From Marivita sp041725935 (GTDB lineage: Bacteria > Pseudomonadota > Alphaproteobacteria > Rhodobacterales > Rhodobacteraceae): a DNA stretch of 64,000 nucleotides. The first letter of the stretch is position 1, and each line of letters opens with the position of its first letter. The notes beneath the pieces are model-generated. The model did not search any database. It was given only the letters and a program-made list of their open reading frames with translations, and had not been told where the DNA came from. Made by a program: the position numbers and the translations under genes. Shown piece after piece: positions 41,176 to 51,202 of the stretch. Location: contig JBGRQD010000002.1 of NCBI GenBank assembly GCA_041725935.1, forward strand, positions 186,001 through 250,000. Direction: 5' to 3'.

Positions 41176-41397
41176 TTACCGATAATAGGCGTCGCGGAAG
41201 ACGAGGTGGACAATGTCCGTGCGCTTGATCGCCAGCGCTGACAGTTGCCTGTCACTCATAGCTTGAAGCATCCGCGCGCGGCGCAGGCGCGGGTTGTTCG
41301 CGCCGATCTTTTGCATCCGTGTGCTCACCCAGTCAGCGATGTGTTTGAACACTGTTGCCTTGGGGTGGAAGTCTGTCGTCGATATGGCGTGTGCCAC
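41176..41397 (-). CDS. DUF1127-like small protein
   Basis: A 73-residue protein from GTG 41397, with AGGA about 13 bp upstream. The C-terminal half RRARMLQAMSDRQLSALAIKRTDI has the DUF1127 rhythm (helix, D-x-x-L, A-I/G), though DIG is replaced by ALAIK. It is followed by the bidirectional terminator. The 206-bp gap to its right (41398-41603) shows no gene. Confidence 0.65.
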   Translation of the reverse strand: MAHAISTTDFHPKATVFKHIADWVSTRMQKIGANNPRLRRARMLQAMSDRQLSALAIKRTDIVHLVFRDAYYR

Positions 41398-41603
41398 TGG
41401 AAACCGTCCTGTTCATGTGTTTGCTGTTCCGAATGCACATGAAATAGGCGCTCTGTGAACGCGCTGAAACCGACAGCTTGGCAATGCCGCATTGCAGCAT
41501 TTGCATGGCTTGACGACGGGGACGGTCTTGAAGTCGATGGTGGCGCAGCAGCTTCGCGGGGGATCGTGGCGTCGGAATCAACGCTTCACGCGCGACAGAT
41601 CGC

Positions 41604-42602
41604 TCAGATGGCAACGCTGCCCGGCACCGGAGCTGCAGGAAACATCACGCGGATGTGGTCGGTCTGGAAATCCGCAAAGCTCTTTTTCCAGCTTCGGCCG
41701 GGCCAGCGCAGTTCCAGAGACCGCTCATCAGGTCTGTAGGCGGCGGTGTAGAGCGTGCCGAAACCCGAAGAAAACGCGGTTGAATACAGAGGTGGCTTGA
41801 GGAACGCGCCGATGAACCGTTCCTGTGTTTCGGGGTGCAACGTCAGACGCTGCAGCAGGAAACGCTCGCGCTCCACGGTGGCGGTGAACCGCGCGTGACT
41901 GGACCATTCGACCCGTTCCTGGTGATTGGTCGCAACCGCGGAATGCGTGACGATCGCCGGACGATCCGGCGCGAGGAACGCTGTCACGAAGCGTCGCTGC
42001 GCGTCGAGAGCGGTCACGTTGTAGCTCATGTGACAGGGGATCCGCTGCAGCACAGCCGCCGCCTCGTCCACGGTCGTGCAGGTTTGCAGGATATAGCGCA
42101 GGATCAGCGGGACACCGAAGCCGTCTCCGATCTCCTGACGTCCTCCAAAGGTCAGCGACAGCACGAGGCCCGCGTCGTTGATGCCATCCACCAGACCAAA
42201 GAGGCCGTCACTCGTGCCGATAACACCCCGCCCGTTCCAGTTTGTTTTCAACACGATGGCGTCAAAAGCCGCCGGGTCGTAATCGTAATTACGGACCAGC
42301 AGCGGCGTATCGCCCGGCCAGACGGCCTGGCTGCAGGCAGACAGATAGCGCGGCGGGCAGTAGAAACTCAGGAACCGCGCGGCCAAATCGCCGCCGCCCG
42401 ACAACGCGCATAAACGGTCGTAGAGGTCTGCGATCTCGGGCATGTGCTGCACCAGCGCGCGTCGGCATTCCAGATATGTCGGACGTCCCGACATGCCATC
42501 CCTTGACCACCACGCTGCGTAGGCGGGCCAGTAGTCTTGGAAAAGCCCGGCCCAGACAGGACCGGGTTCATCCTCGGATATTGCGCGTATGACAAGACTC
42601 AT
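41604..42602 (-). CDS. C45-family Ntn-hydrolase/acyltransferase-like protein
   Basis: A 332-residue protein related to acyl-CoA:isopenicillin N acyltransferase (peptidase C45). The probable autocatalytic nucleophile is Cys90 in YLSACSQAVW. The LLVRNYDYDP strand follows, and GTSDGLFGLVDGINDAGL is typical of the fold. Such enzymes cleave or form amide bonds of small acylated amines. It is the last gene of the leftward operon, 6 bp after the ATP-grasp gene. The 90-residue N-terminal part before the Cys is longer than in bile-salt hydrolases but usual for C45. Confidence 0.85.
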   Translation of the reverse strand: MSLVIRAISEDEPGPVWAGLFQDYWPAYAAWWSRDGMSGRPTYLECRRALVQHMPEIADLYDRLCALSGGGDLAARFLSFYCPPRYLSACSQAVWPGDTPLLVRNYDYDPAAFDAIVLKTNWNGRGVIGTSDGLFGLVDGINDAGLVLSLTFGGRQEIGDGFGVPLILRYILQTCTTVDEAAAVLQRIPCHMSYNVTALDAQRRFVTAFLAPDRPAIVTHSAVATNHQERVEWSSHARFTATVERERFLLQRLTLHPETQERFIGAFLKPPLYSTAFSSGFGTLYTAAYRPDERSLELRWPGRSWKKSFADFQTDHIRVMFPAAPVPGSVAI

Positions 42603-42608
42603 GCCGGT

Positions 42609-44060
42609 CTACATGATCTTGAATGCCGGCTCCTGCAAGGCCTGCGCCGACGGCAGCGGCAGGGCCGAGAAAGCCGTCTTGATCCCGTCGATCCATTTCT
42701 TCGACTTGGCGGTCAGCTGGAACCCCTGGGTCATCGACCGCCCCCGCGTGACGAGGATGCCCAGATCAGCGCCTTCGTAACGGTAGTCGCCGGGGCTGAG
42801 GATGCGCAGGAAAAACGCCTCGTCTTCGGTCTCGACCGCGCGGCGGTGATAATCGAAGCGGTCGAACACGACGCGGCCGTCCGGCAACATCTTGTAGATG
42901 CCAGATTCCGGCGCGTCCGTGATGATGTCCACACTGTCATCGGTGTGCTTGATCACCATTTGCGACCAACTGTCGATCATGTCCGGATCGGACCAGCGGG
43001 AGTTCAGCTCCTCGACATCCAGCTTGAACGGCTTTTTCGAAAACTCCAACAGGTGGAACAGGAAAAGCGGCGCGTCCGCATGGGCAAATGCCGCGTGATT
43101 GGTCATGGAGGACGCACCGGTGATCCGCGGGTTCAGCTCTCCAAGCCAGATATCGCCGGATTTCTTTTCGATCAGGAAGTCGAGTTCGAAATAGCCCCGG
43201 TAGCCTTCCTTGCGCAGCTGCTCGCCAAATTTGAACGTCAATTCGCGCGCCTTCTGGCGGGTCTTTGGCGGGAAGGCGGTCGAGAAAATCTCATTGCCGC
43301 ACCAGCCCCCGCGATAGGGCGTCAGATCGTTGAACCCCACCAGTTCGGTCATCAACGGGCCGACAATCGTGCCCTCGCTGGTCGCACAGGCCTCTATCGC
43401 AGAACCGCGGCAGTCGATCCGCTTCATGATCTTGATCTCGCCCTCTCCGATGATCTCGTGCTCGTGCTTGCGGAAATCAGCCTCGGACTTGATGAAGAAA
43501 GTGGTGTGACCGCTGTCGCCGAAGGCGGATTGCAGCACGAGGTCATGGCCGATGCCCGCTTCCTCGGTGATTTCGCGCAGATGGTTGTAGCTTCTGACTT
43601 CGCTCAGCGTGTTGGGCACAGAAGGCACGCCCGCCTTGTTGCCGATGCGCACGGTCTCGATCTTGTTGTCCATCGACGTGCGCAGTTTTGCCTTGGGAAA
43701 CCAGACCTCGCCCCCCAGTTCCTTGACCAGCGCTTCGGTCTTTTCGTCGAACATCAGAAAGACGAATTTCGGATTCCCACCGCGCGACTTGACGTAATCG
43801 ACAACTTCCTTGTGTTGCAGCAGATAGTTGTTGATGTCCTCGATGGACTGGAATTCGTCATGCGGCAATTCCGAAGGGCACAGCACGTTCGGGTGCCGAC
43901 CATCAAAGCAATCCATGTAGCAGATATACTTGAAGTTCTTCACCCATTCGTCGAGCCCGAGCAGATTGAAATTCGTTGCGGACACGAAATAGAGGGGATC
44001 CTTGTTCGTGTGGAAATAACGACGGATTTCCGAGATGTTCTTGAGCGTCTTTTTCGGCAT
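42609..44060 (-). CDS. ATP-grasp domain ligase
   Basis: A 483-residue ATP-grasp enzyme. The glycine-rich ATP loop is SAFGDSGHTTFF (near 178-189), and the metal site is FELDFLIEKKSGDIWLGELNPRITGASS (Glu...Glu-x-Asn near 305-335). Such enzymes make acyl-phosphate intermediates and form amide or C-N bonds, though carboxylases share the fold. No biotin-carrier gene is nearby, so amide ligation is the better guess. It starts 2 bp after the decarboxylase gene ends. Confidence 0.87.
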   Translation of the reverse strand: MPKKTLKNISEIRRYFHTNKDPLYFVSATNFNLLGLDEWVKNFKYICYMDCFDGRHPNVLCPSELPHDEFQSIEDINNYLLQHKEVVDYVKSRGGNPKFVFLMFDEKTEALVKELGGEVWFPKAKLRTSMDNKIETVRIGNKAGVPSVPNTLSEVRSYNHLREITEEAGIGHDLVLQSAFGDSGHTTFFIKSEADFRKHEHEIIGEGEIKIMKRIDCRGSAIEACATSEGTIVGPLMTELVGFNDLTPYRGGWCGNEIFSTAFPPKTRQKARELTFKFGEQLRKEGYRGYFELDFLIEKKSGDIWLGELNPRITGASSMTNHAAFAHADAPLFLFHLLEFSKKPFKLDVEELNSRWSDPDMIDSWSQMVIKHTDDSVDIITDAPESGIYKMLPDGRVVFDRFDYHRRAVETEDEAFFLRILSPGDYRYEGADLGILVTRGRSMTQGFQLTAKSKKWIDGIKTAFSALPLPSAQALQEPAFKIM

Positions 44061-44062
44061 AT

Positions 44063-46825
44063 CTAGTGTCCCTTCTTAGTTCCCGATGTCAAATTTTCCA
44101 AAGCGTTCTGCGTGAAAATCCGAAGCCCCAGATCGTGGCGGTATCCGTGGATCTCGCTGACATCCAACGCGCCCATGAATTCCATGATCTCGGGGCTGAT
44201 GACCTGTCCCGGCACAAGAATTGGAAATCCCGGCGGATACGGGATGATGAAGGACGCGGAAACGAGTTCCTCCCCATTCCGCAGCCGTTCCAGCAAGGCT
44301 TCGCCCAGCGTCAGGTAATCGCAATTGTCTTCGTCGTAGGACAGGAAATAGGCGGAGCGGATATCGCCCTCGGGCGTGATCGCGCTTTCCCGGAACGCAT
44401 CGTGGAAGCGGCTGAAATCCGGCAATGGCGGGACATCTTCGATCAGTGCCGTCACCCGGTTTTCAAACGACCGCCGTTCCATCTTTGACGCATCATCAAG
44501 CAGGTCATCCAGGTCATTGGCGATTTCCACCAAGACCTCGATCAAATAGGCGACCGAGGACCGTGTCGTCCCGATATTGGTCATGAACAAGACGGTGTTG
44601 CGCGATGTCTTGTTGATCTGGATGCCGTATTTATCCATCAGGATCTTCGTCTTGAACGTGTCGCCATCCCAGCCGGTGCCGCCCACGGCCAGCGTGACCC
44701 GCGTGGGATCAAGGACGAATTCGTCCTTTGCCCAGATTTCCCAGATGTCGGTCCAGCCCTTTCGGGGATCAAAATAGCTGTTCGCCCCGCTGTCCCGGTA
44801 TTCGGCGGGGATCATGTCTGCGACGGTCAGGACCCGGAAATACTTTTGCAACAGCGGATGGCTGGCCACAGCCTTGCGGATCGCCATGGCGCTTTCGATC
44901 TGGCGCTGGACGAATTCGAACCCTTCGAGTTCCACCTGACGCCGCCCGACATCCAGCGATGCGATGATCTGGTAATTCGGAGAGGTAGAGGTGTGGGTCA
45001 TGTAGGCCTCATGGAAGGCCTGTTCGACCTCGCCTTTGAAGTCCTGATCGTTGACGTGGATCATTGAACCCTGCCGCAGGGACGTGAGTGTCTTGTGGGT
45101 CGATTGCGTCGCGTAGGCGCGCACGCGGGCGTCCGGCGGTGGCACGAGGCGCGTGTTCAGCCAGACGTCTTCGTCGGCGTTTTCCAGCTCCTTCTGCTGT
45201 TCGGCATAGGCTGTGGCCGCTTCCTCGGTCCGCAATGTCTCGCGCAGAAGGTTCGCAACCCCCATCGCGGTGCGTTGCCGGTAGGTCGGTGTAAAGCGCG
45301 CAAAGGCGAACCATGCTTCGTCCCACAGGAACACGAGGTCCTTCTTGATGGCGAGGCATTCCTCCATCACCCGTTGGACATTGTAGACAAGCCCGTCGAA
45401 GGTGCAGTTGGTCAGCAGAACCATGCGCACCTTGTCCAGCTTTCCGGCGGCCTTGAGATTGAGCAGAGTGTGCTTGATTTCCCGTAGCGGCACGGCCCCG
45501 TACATCGAGTATTCGTGTAGCGGATAGCTGTCCATGTAGACGACGTTGGCGCCCGCCAGGACCATTCCGTAGTGGTGCGACTTGTGACAGTCCCGATCGA
45601 CCAGAACGATGTCGCCGGGCCTGACCAGCGACTGCACCACGATCTTGTTGCAGGTGGATGTGCCGTTGGTGGCAAAGAATGTCTGCTTGGATCCGAAGGC
45701 CCGCGCGGCCATGTCCTGCGCTTCCTTGATAGGCCCGCGCGGCTCCAGAAGGCTGTCGAGACCGCCGGACGTGGCCGATGTTTCGGCCAGAAAGATATTT
45801 GGGCCGTAGAACGCGCCCATGTCCTGAATCCAGTGCGAGCGGCTGATCGACTTGCCCCGGCTGATCGGCATGGCGTGAAACACGCCGGTCGGCTGTTTTG
45901 AATATTCCTTGAGCGCCGTGAAGAACGGCGTTTTGTAGCGCCGGTTGACGCCGCGCAGGATGTTCAGGTGCAGTTCAAGAAAGTCTTCCTGATTGTAGAA
46001 CACCCGGCGGCACCGCCCAAGGTCCATGACCGCGATGTCCTCGGCGGATCGGTCGGTGATCAGATAGGCGTCCAGTTCAGGCCGCACCTTGGCGATCAGT
46101 CGGCAAGCTTCGGGGCCGTAATCGCCCGGCGTCAGGGCTTCGACATCTTCCTCGTTCCCGATCCGGCTAAGAAACTGCTTCAGGATCGGCAGCGCGTTCT
46201 CTGATTTCAGCACAAGCCCGGGGCGAACGATGACGGCTTGAACATTGTGGTTGAAAAGAATGCCCATAAGCGCGTCTTCGAGGCTGGGCACGATGACGGG
46301 CTCATAGATGAACGGGTCTTCGGTCCGCCGGACCCGGTGCAGATTGTTGCGCAGGAACCGTTCCTGATGCTCGTTGACGCTGTCGACGATCAGGGCCTCG
46401 AAATAGGGGCGTCCAAGGGCGCGGTCCTCGGGGGCCAGCGCGCTTTCGTCCTCGTAATCCTCGTTGTCATACTCGTCGCCGCCAATCGGAATGGTTCTGC
46501 GGCGGTAGGCACCCGAGGTCAGCGCCCGCGCGACACGCCGCACCGAGGCCGACAGGTCCTCGATATTGCGCTGATCGAGCAGACGGCGCAGATGATCGAA
46601 CGCATTGGCCCCCGGAAAAGCCCAGTAGACCTCGATCGGGGCCAAGGCGTCGAACAACGCCTCTGCGGCATGGATCAACGTCTTTCCGCGACGGCCCTCG
46701 ATCCCCTGAAGCCTGAGCGACTCGGTTGTTTCACGCAGCGCGCTCCACCGGTCGGCCCGAAGTTGCGTGGCACTGTAGTAGTCGCCGATCGAAGGCAGCT
46801 TGTCGTCTGCGGATTGTACGTTCAT
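44063..46825 (-). CDS. PLP-dependent Orn/Lys/Arg-type decarboxylase
   Basis: A 920-residue fold-type I PLP enzyme. The start is ATG 46825, with AAAGGACGG upstream. An N-terminal response-regulator-like wing region (to about 320) precedes the PLP domain. The Schiff-base lysine is in ATQSTHKTLTS (Lys578), with Asp502 in WDEAWFAFARF and the GTSTCNKIV phosphate loop. Longer than E. coli LdcI or AdiA (about 715-756) because of an extended N-terminal part. The amino-acid substrate (Lys, Orn, Arg or a derivative) cannot be decided. Its amine product would suit the ATP-grasp, C45 and nitrilase partners. Confidence 0.87.
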   Translation of the reverse strand: MNVQSADDKLPSIGDYYSATQLRADRWSALRETTESLRLQGIEGRRGKTLIHAAEALFDALAPIEVYWAFPGANAFDHLRRLLDQRNIEDLSASVRRVARALTSGAYRRRTIPIGGDEYDNEDYEDESALAPEDRALGRPYFEALIVDSVNEHQERFLRNNLHRVRRTEDPFIYEPVIVPSLEDALMGILFNHNVQAVIVRPGLVLKSENALPILKQFLSRIGNEEDVEALTPGDYGPEACRLIAKVRPELDAYLITDRSAEDIAVMDLGRCRRVFYNQEDFLELHLNILRGVNRRYKTPFFTALKEYSKQPTGVFHAMPISRGKSISRSHWIQDMGAFYGPNIFLAETSATSGGLDSLLEPRGPIKEAQDMAARAFGSKQTFFATNGTSTCNKIVVQSLVRPGDIVLVDRDCHKSHHYGMVLAGANVVYMDSYPLHEYSMYGAVPLREIKHTLLNLKAAGKLDKVRMVLLTNCTFDGLVYNVQRVMEECLAIKKDLVFLWDEAWFAFARFTPTYRQRTAMGVANLLRETLRTEEAATAYAEQQKELENADEDVWLNTRLVPPPDARVRAYATQSTHKTLTSLRQGSMIHVNDQDFKGEVEQAFHEAYMTHTSTSPNYQIIASLDVGRRQVELEGFEFVQRQIESAMAIRKAVASHPLLQKYFRVLTVADMIPAEYRDSGANSYFDPRKGWTDIWEIWAKDEFVLDPTRVTLAVGGTGWDGDTFKTKILMDKYGIQINKTSRNTVLFMTNIGTTRSSVAYLIEVLVEIANDLDDLLDDASKMERRSFENRVTALIEDVPPLPDFSRFHDAFRESAITPEGDIRSAYFLSYDEDNCDYLTLGEALLERLRNGEELVSASFIIPYPPGFPILVPGQVISPEIMEFMGALDVSEIHGYRHDLGLRIFTQNALENLTSGTKKGH

Positions 46826-46877
46826 TCTTCCGTCCTTTGCTGACGTCGGCACGAAGCGCGCGTGCTATGACCTGGAA

Positions 46878-47837
46878 TTACTGTGTGCCGGACCTTCCCT
46901 TGAACATGGGCACTGCCGCTGCGGCCCCTTGATCCGTGCCCAGCGCGCTCCTCGGGTCCATCGTCTGGACCCCGGCGCGCGAGCCTTGACCGGGCGTCGT
47001 CAGGGGACCGAGGGTCTTGAGATAGGCATCCGCCCCGCTGGTCCGGTCATAGATCGAGAATTCGGCTTCCCGGTCGCGGAAACTCTTGAGGACCTGACCA
47101 AGCCCCTTCAGGCCCGTCTCGCGTTGACGGCGCACCACATCGAGGTCGATCTCGATCGGGAACATGTCTTCCTGCCCGCCGGATTGATGCAGCACCATGG
47201 CCGAGGGATCGACCACGATCGACTTGCCGACGCCCCCGGCGGCCAGACCGTTCACGGCAAAGACGTAGCACTGGAACTGGGCTGCGGTCGCGCGGGCGAT
47301 GGCCAGTTCGGCATCCCGGTCGGTGGTGCCGGTCAGCACCGGGTTCAGCAGAACCTCGACCCCTTGACTGGTGAGCTGCCGTGTCGTTTCCGGGAACCAG
47401 ATATCGTAGCAGATCGACAAACCGAACCGGCCCACGTCGGGCACATCGAAGATGCAGAACTCGGTTCCCGCCGATATCCCCGCCTCGTAGGGCCGGAAGG
47501 GAAACATCTTGGAATATTTCGCAACGATCTCACCCTGCGGATTGATCACAACCGAGGTGTTGAAAATGCGTCCGTCGGGCATTTTCTCGAACATGGACCC
47601 GGGGATGAGCCAGATCCCGTAGCGCCGCGCATCCTCCTGAAACTGCGACAGCACATCGTTCGGAAACGGCTGCGCGAACTGGTCCAGCGGACCGTAAGGC
47701 GCAAGTTCCGAAAACAGGACCATCTGGGTCCACGGGAACCGTGCCATGACGATGTCGATCCGGTGCCGCATCGCCTCGACATTCGAATTGAGCGCCGCAA
47801 CATGCATCTGAATTCCGGCGATTGCAAAGGGTGTCAT
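46878..47837 (-). CDS. Carbon-nitrogen hydrolase (nitrilase superfamily)
   Basis: A 319-residue enzyme with the Glu-Lys-Cys triad: Glu44 in FSELAPYG, Lys109 in KYSKMFPF, Cys142 in SICYDIWFPE. It hydrolyses amides, carbamoyl or nitrile groups. The polyamine-pathway N-carbamoylputrescine amidohydrolase belongs to this superfamily, which fits the neighbouring decarboxylase, but the substrate pocket cannot be read. The C-terminal 40 residues (PGQGSRAGVQTMDPRSALG) extend beyond the fold. Confidence 0.88.
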   Translation of the reverse strand: MTPFAIAGIQMHVAALNSNVEAMRHRIDIVMARFPWTQMVLFSELAPYGPLDQFAQPFPNDVLSQFQEDARRYGIWLIPGSMFEKMPDGRIFNTSVVINPQGEIVAKYSKMFPFRPYEAGISAGTEFCIFDVPDVGRFGLSICYDIWFPETTRQLTSQGVEVLLNPVLTGTTDRDAELAIARATAAQFQCYVFAVNGLAAGGVGKSIVVDPSAMVLHQSGGQEDMFPIEIDLDVVRRQRETGLKGLGQVLKSFRDREAEFSIYDRTSGADAYLKTLGPLTTPGQGSRAGVQTMDPRSALGTDQGAAAAVPMFKGRSGTQ

Positions 47838-47895
47838 TCGTCTGAAAACTCCAAGTTCGAATATGCTGCCATCGGGCAGCCAGTGCTGGGTAAGA

Positions 47896-48312
47896 TCACC
47901 GCACCACCAGCACGGGAAGTGTCGCGTGCCGCACGACCTTGTCGGCGTTCGATCCGATCAAGAGCGTCTTGAAATCGTTCGGCGGATGCGAGGACATCAC
48001 GATCAGGTCGGCGTGTACATCGCCCGCAATTCTAAGGATCGTTTCGGCGATATGACCGTGACCAACATGGAGTTTCGCCTCGGGCAGTTCGGATGCCGCG
48101 AAGTCGCTGAGTTGCGATTTCAGCTTTTCCATTGCGGTTTTTTCGAAATCCTTGGGCAGATAGGAGGACACCATCGCGACCCCCAGATCGTGAAGGATGG
48201 CAAGCAGATGGATCTCTCCGTCCGGGCCAACACAACGCTTGGCCATCGGCAGCGCGGTTTTCCAGCTTTCGTCATGATTGAGGTCAATCGGCATCAGGAT
48301 TTTGTCGAACAT
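47896..48312 (-). CDS. Universal stress protein (UspA family)
   Basis: A 138-residue single Usp domain. It starts FDKILMPIDLNHDESW and ends with the nucleotide-binding loop LIGSNADKVVRHATLPVLVVR (G-S-N-A variant of G2xG9xGS). Small Usp genes are commonly linked to TRAP transporters, where they may bind ATP and modulate uptake. It lies 10 bp after the TRAP permease gene. Confidence 0.92.
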   Translation of the reverse strand: MFDKILMPIDLNHDESWKTALPMAKRCVGPDGEIHLLAILHDLGVAMVSSYLPKDFEKTAMEKLKSQLSDFAASELPEAKLHVGHGHIAETILRIAGDVHADLIVMSSHPPNDFKTLLIGSNADKVVRHATLPVLVVR

Positions 48313-48322
48313 GGTCTTTCTC

Positions 48323-51085
48323 CTATGCCGCTGCCGTCTGACGACGCTCGGCCCTGCCCCGCTGAAGCATCACGACCAGCACGAGCAGGATCAATGCCGG
48401 GATGAACATGAAGTATCGCGACGGCTGCGAGACCGGTTTGCGCACAAGGTCGATTTCCTGATCCCAGTCCAGACCCGCCTCCGCCGCAGCGCTGCCGAAG
48501 GTCACGTTGTCGATGATCACCTCGTCGCCGTTCACGACATATTCCAGCCCGGACGCAATCAATCGGTCTGCACCGGTTTCCCCTTCGCCGACAGGCAACA
48601 AGGCGGAGAACGTCACCGGATCACCAACCGCGTTCAGTCCGCTGACCCGAAGCCTCAGGTTCTCACCCACCTCGGTATCCATCGCGGCCTGTTCGATTTG
48701 CGCGGGCGGCAGGTCTTCGAAGGGCGGTGCGATCATGTCCATCCAGAAGCCCGGACGGAACAATGTGAACGCGATCAGCAAGAGTGCGATGGTCTCGTAA
48801 AACCGGTTGCGCACGAGGAACCAGCCTTGGGTCGCAGCTGCGAAAAGCAGCATCGCAATCGTCGCCACGATGAAGACGAATATCCCCTGCCCCCATCCGA
48901 CATTGATCAGCAACAGATCGGTGTTGAAGATAAAGAGGAACGGCAACGCCGCCGTCCGCAGCGAGTAAAAGAACGCCACCACACCCGTGCGGATCGGATC
49001 ACCACCCGACACAGCCGCCGCTGCGAAACTGGCAAGCCCGACGGGCGGCGTCACATCGGCCATGATCCCGAAGTAGAAGACAAACAGGTGAACCGCGATC
49101 AACGGAACGATCAGGCCGTTCTGCTGGCCCAACGTCACGATCACTGGCGCCAATAGCGCTGACACGACGATGTAGTTTGCCGTAGTCGGCAGGCCCATCC
49201 CAAGGATCAGCGACAGCACCGCAGTCAGCAGCAGGATCGCCATGATATTGCCGCCCGACAGCACCTCGACCACATCCGCGAGGGCCGACCCGACGCCGGT
49301 CTGACTTACCGCACCAACGATGATACCGGCGGTGGCCGTGGCGATGCCGATGCCGATCATGTTGCGTGCACCGGCAACCAGACCTTCCAGCAGGTCCGCG
49401 AAGCCGGCCGAGACAGCCGCCGCGACCTTTCCCTCGCCACGCAGAAGCGCCATGAGCGGGCGTTGTGTGACAAGAATGAAGATCATGAAGGACGCGGCCC
49501 AGAAGGCCGACAGGCCGGGCGACAGGCGGTCGATCATCAGCGCCCAGATCAGGACAACCACCGGCAGGATGAAATGCAGACCGGAACGGACGGTCGGGCC
49601 GGGCAGCGGCAGCGATGTCACCGGCGCGTTCGGGTCCTCCATCTTGAGCGGCTCTTCGCGCGATGCGACCCAGAGCAGCCCGATATACACCGCGACAAGT
49701 AGGGCAAAGACCACGTAGCTCGCCGCATCGCCGAAGGCCGGGCGCATCCATCCCATCAGGAAATAAACCGCGAAGCTGAGCGCGCAGATTGCCGCGATCA
49801 TGAACGACGTGCTGATGAGCCAGGCCACCAGCGGCTTGGGCTCGACCGCGCGCGGCAAACCCTCCATGCCCGCCTTCATCGCCTCGAGATGCACGATATA
49901 GACCAGCGCGATGTAGGAAATTACGGCAGGCACAAAGGCGGCCTTGACCACCTCGAAATAGGGAATGCCGACATATTCCACCATCAGGAAGGCCGCAGCC
50001 CCCATGACCGGCGGCATGATCTGGCCGTTGACGGAGCTTGCCACTTCCACCGCGCCCGCCTTTTCCGACGAAAAGCCGACCCGTTTCATGAGAGGGATCG
50101 TGAATGTGCCGGTGGTCACCACGTTGGCGATCGAGGACCCTGAAATCAGACCCGTCATCGCCGACGACACGACAGCCGCCTTTGCAGGCCCGCCGCGCAT
50201 GTGACCCATCAGCGAAAACGCCACCTGAATGAAGTAATTGCCCGCCCCTGCCTTGTCGAGCAGCGACCCGAAGAGCACGAACAGGAACACGAACGAGGTC
50301 GAGACGCCCAGCGCAATGCCGAATACACCCTCGGTGGTGATCCACTGGTGATTGACGACCTCGGACAGGTTGTTGCCCTTGTGCGCGATGATGCCCGGCA
50401 TGATGGCGCCAAGGAAGGTGTAGACCAGAAACACTGTGGCGACGATCATCAGCGCCGGCCCGAGCGCGCGGCGCGTCGCTTCGAGCAGAAGAAGGATGCC
50501 GATGACGGCGACGACGTAATCCTGCAGGATCGGTGCACCGACCCGCCCGGCAATCGCGTCGTAGAAGAAATAAAGATAGAGCGCAGAAAGCGCGCCAAAG
50601 ACGGCAAGACCCCATTCCCAAAGCGGAATGCGGTCCTTGGGAGAGCCAAGCAGAATGGCCCCGATCAGGGCAATCGCCGGGATCGGAATCCACCAGATCG
50701 GCACACCTTCCTTGGCCCCGTAGATGAACAGGAAGGTCAGAACGATCGGAACGCCAACGCCAAGCCCGAGCTGAGCAGGTGTTCGCGCAGCGGGATAAGC
50801 CGTGAAGGCAAGCAGAAGTGCAAAGGCCAGATGGAACGACCGCGCCTCGGTGTCGTTGAAAACGCCAAAGCCGAACATGAACGGAAACGGGGACGCGATC
50901 CAAAGCTGGAACAGTGACCAGATCAGCGCCACGGCCACCATGAATTTGCCTACACCCCCCGAAGGAGATCGGCCCCCGGTGTCGGAGGACGCAACGAGTT
51001 CGTCCAACTCCTCCTGGCTCAGACCACCTTTTCCGGCTGCTGCGTTTTCGACGGCCGCGGCCTCGAACTGCTTGTCGTCACTCAT
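48323..51085 (-). CDS. TRAP transporter permease, fused DctQM (TAXI type)
   Basis: A 920-residue fusion of small and large TRAP subunits. Start ATG 51085 with GAAGGA upstream. A cytoplasmic tail of about 45 residues (KGGLSQEELDELVASSDTGG) is followed by more than 15 hydrophobic segments; the large-subunit core includes GLPTTANYIVVSALLAP and DVTPPVGLASFAAAAVSGGDP, typical of DctM. The C-terminal 130 residues contain a soluble periplasmic or cytosolic part (LPPAQIEQAAMDTEVGENL). It works with the TAXI binding protein upstream, using the Na or proton gradient. Confidence 0.94.
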   Translation of the reverse strand: MSDDKQFEAAAVENAAAGKGGLSQEELDELVASSDTGGRSPSGGVGKFMVAVALIWSLFQLWIASPFPFMFGFGVFNDTEARSFHLAFALLLAFTAYPAARTPAQLGLGVGVPIVLTFLFIYGAKEGVPIWWIPIPAIALIGAILLGSPKDRIPLWEWGLAVFGALSALYLYFFYDAIAGRVGAPILQDYVVAVIGILLLLEATRRALGPALMIVATVFLVYTFLGAIMPGIIAHKGNNLSEVVNHQWITTEGVFGIALGVSTSFVFLFVLFGSLLDKAGAGNYFIQVAFSLMGHMRGGPAKAAVVSSAMTGLISGSSIANVVTTGTFTIPLMKRVGFSSEKAGAVEVASSVNGQIMPPVMGAAAFLMVEYVGIPYFEVVKAAFVPAVISYIALVYIVHLEAMKAGMEGLPRAVEPKPLVAWLISTSFMIAAICALSFAVYFLMGWMRPAFGDAASYVVFALLVAVYIGLLWVASREEPLKMEDPNAPVTSLPLPGPTVRSGLHFILPVVVLIWALMIDRLSPGLSAFWAASFMIFILVTQRPLMALLRGEGKVAAAVSAGFADLLEGLVAGARNMIGIGIATATAGIIVGAVSQTGVGSALADVVEVLSGGNIMAILLLTAVLSLILGMGLPTTANYIVVSALLAPVIVTLGQQNGLIVPLIAVHLFVFYFGIMADVTPPVGLASFAAAAVSGGDPIRTGVVAFFYSLRTAALPFLFIFNTDLLLINVGWGQGIFVFIVATIAMLLFAAATQGWFLVRNRFYETIALLLIAFTLFRPGFWMDMIAPPFEDLPPAQIEQAAMDTEVGENLRLRVSGLNAVGDPVTFSALLPVGEGETGADRLIASGLEYVVNGDEVIIDNVTFGSAAAEAGLDWDQEIDLVRKPVSQPSRYFMFIPALILLVLVVMLQRGRAERRQTAAA

Positions 51086-51202
51086 GGATCGATGTCCTTC
51101 TCGTTGCACCGGTCGCGTCAAACCTGTCGTTTCGGAAAGGTCTTCGGCATTGGGTGGCGGCCCCGACCAAGCGGGACCGACCGGTTTCTCAATAGGACAG
51201 AA

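Noticed and set aside
42609..44060. Biotin carboxylase subunit
   Set aside because: The ATP-grasp fold is shared, but no biotin carrier or carboxyltransferase gene is nearby, and the partners are amide- and amine-handling enzymes.
48999..50903. A 634-codon minus-strand frame within the TRAP permease gene
   Set aside because: It is an alternative frame of the permease, with no hydrophobic pattern of its own.
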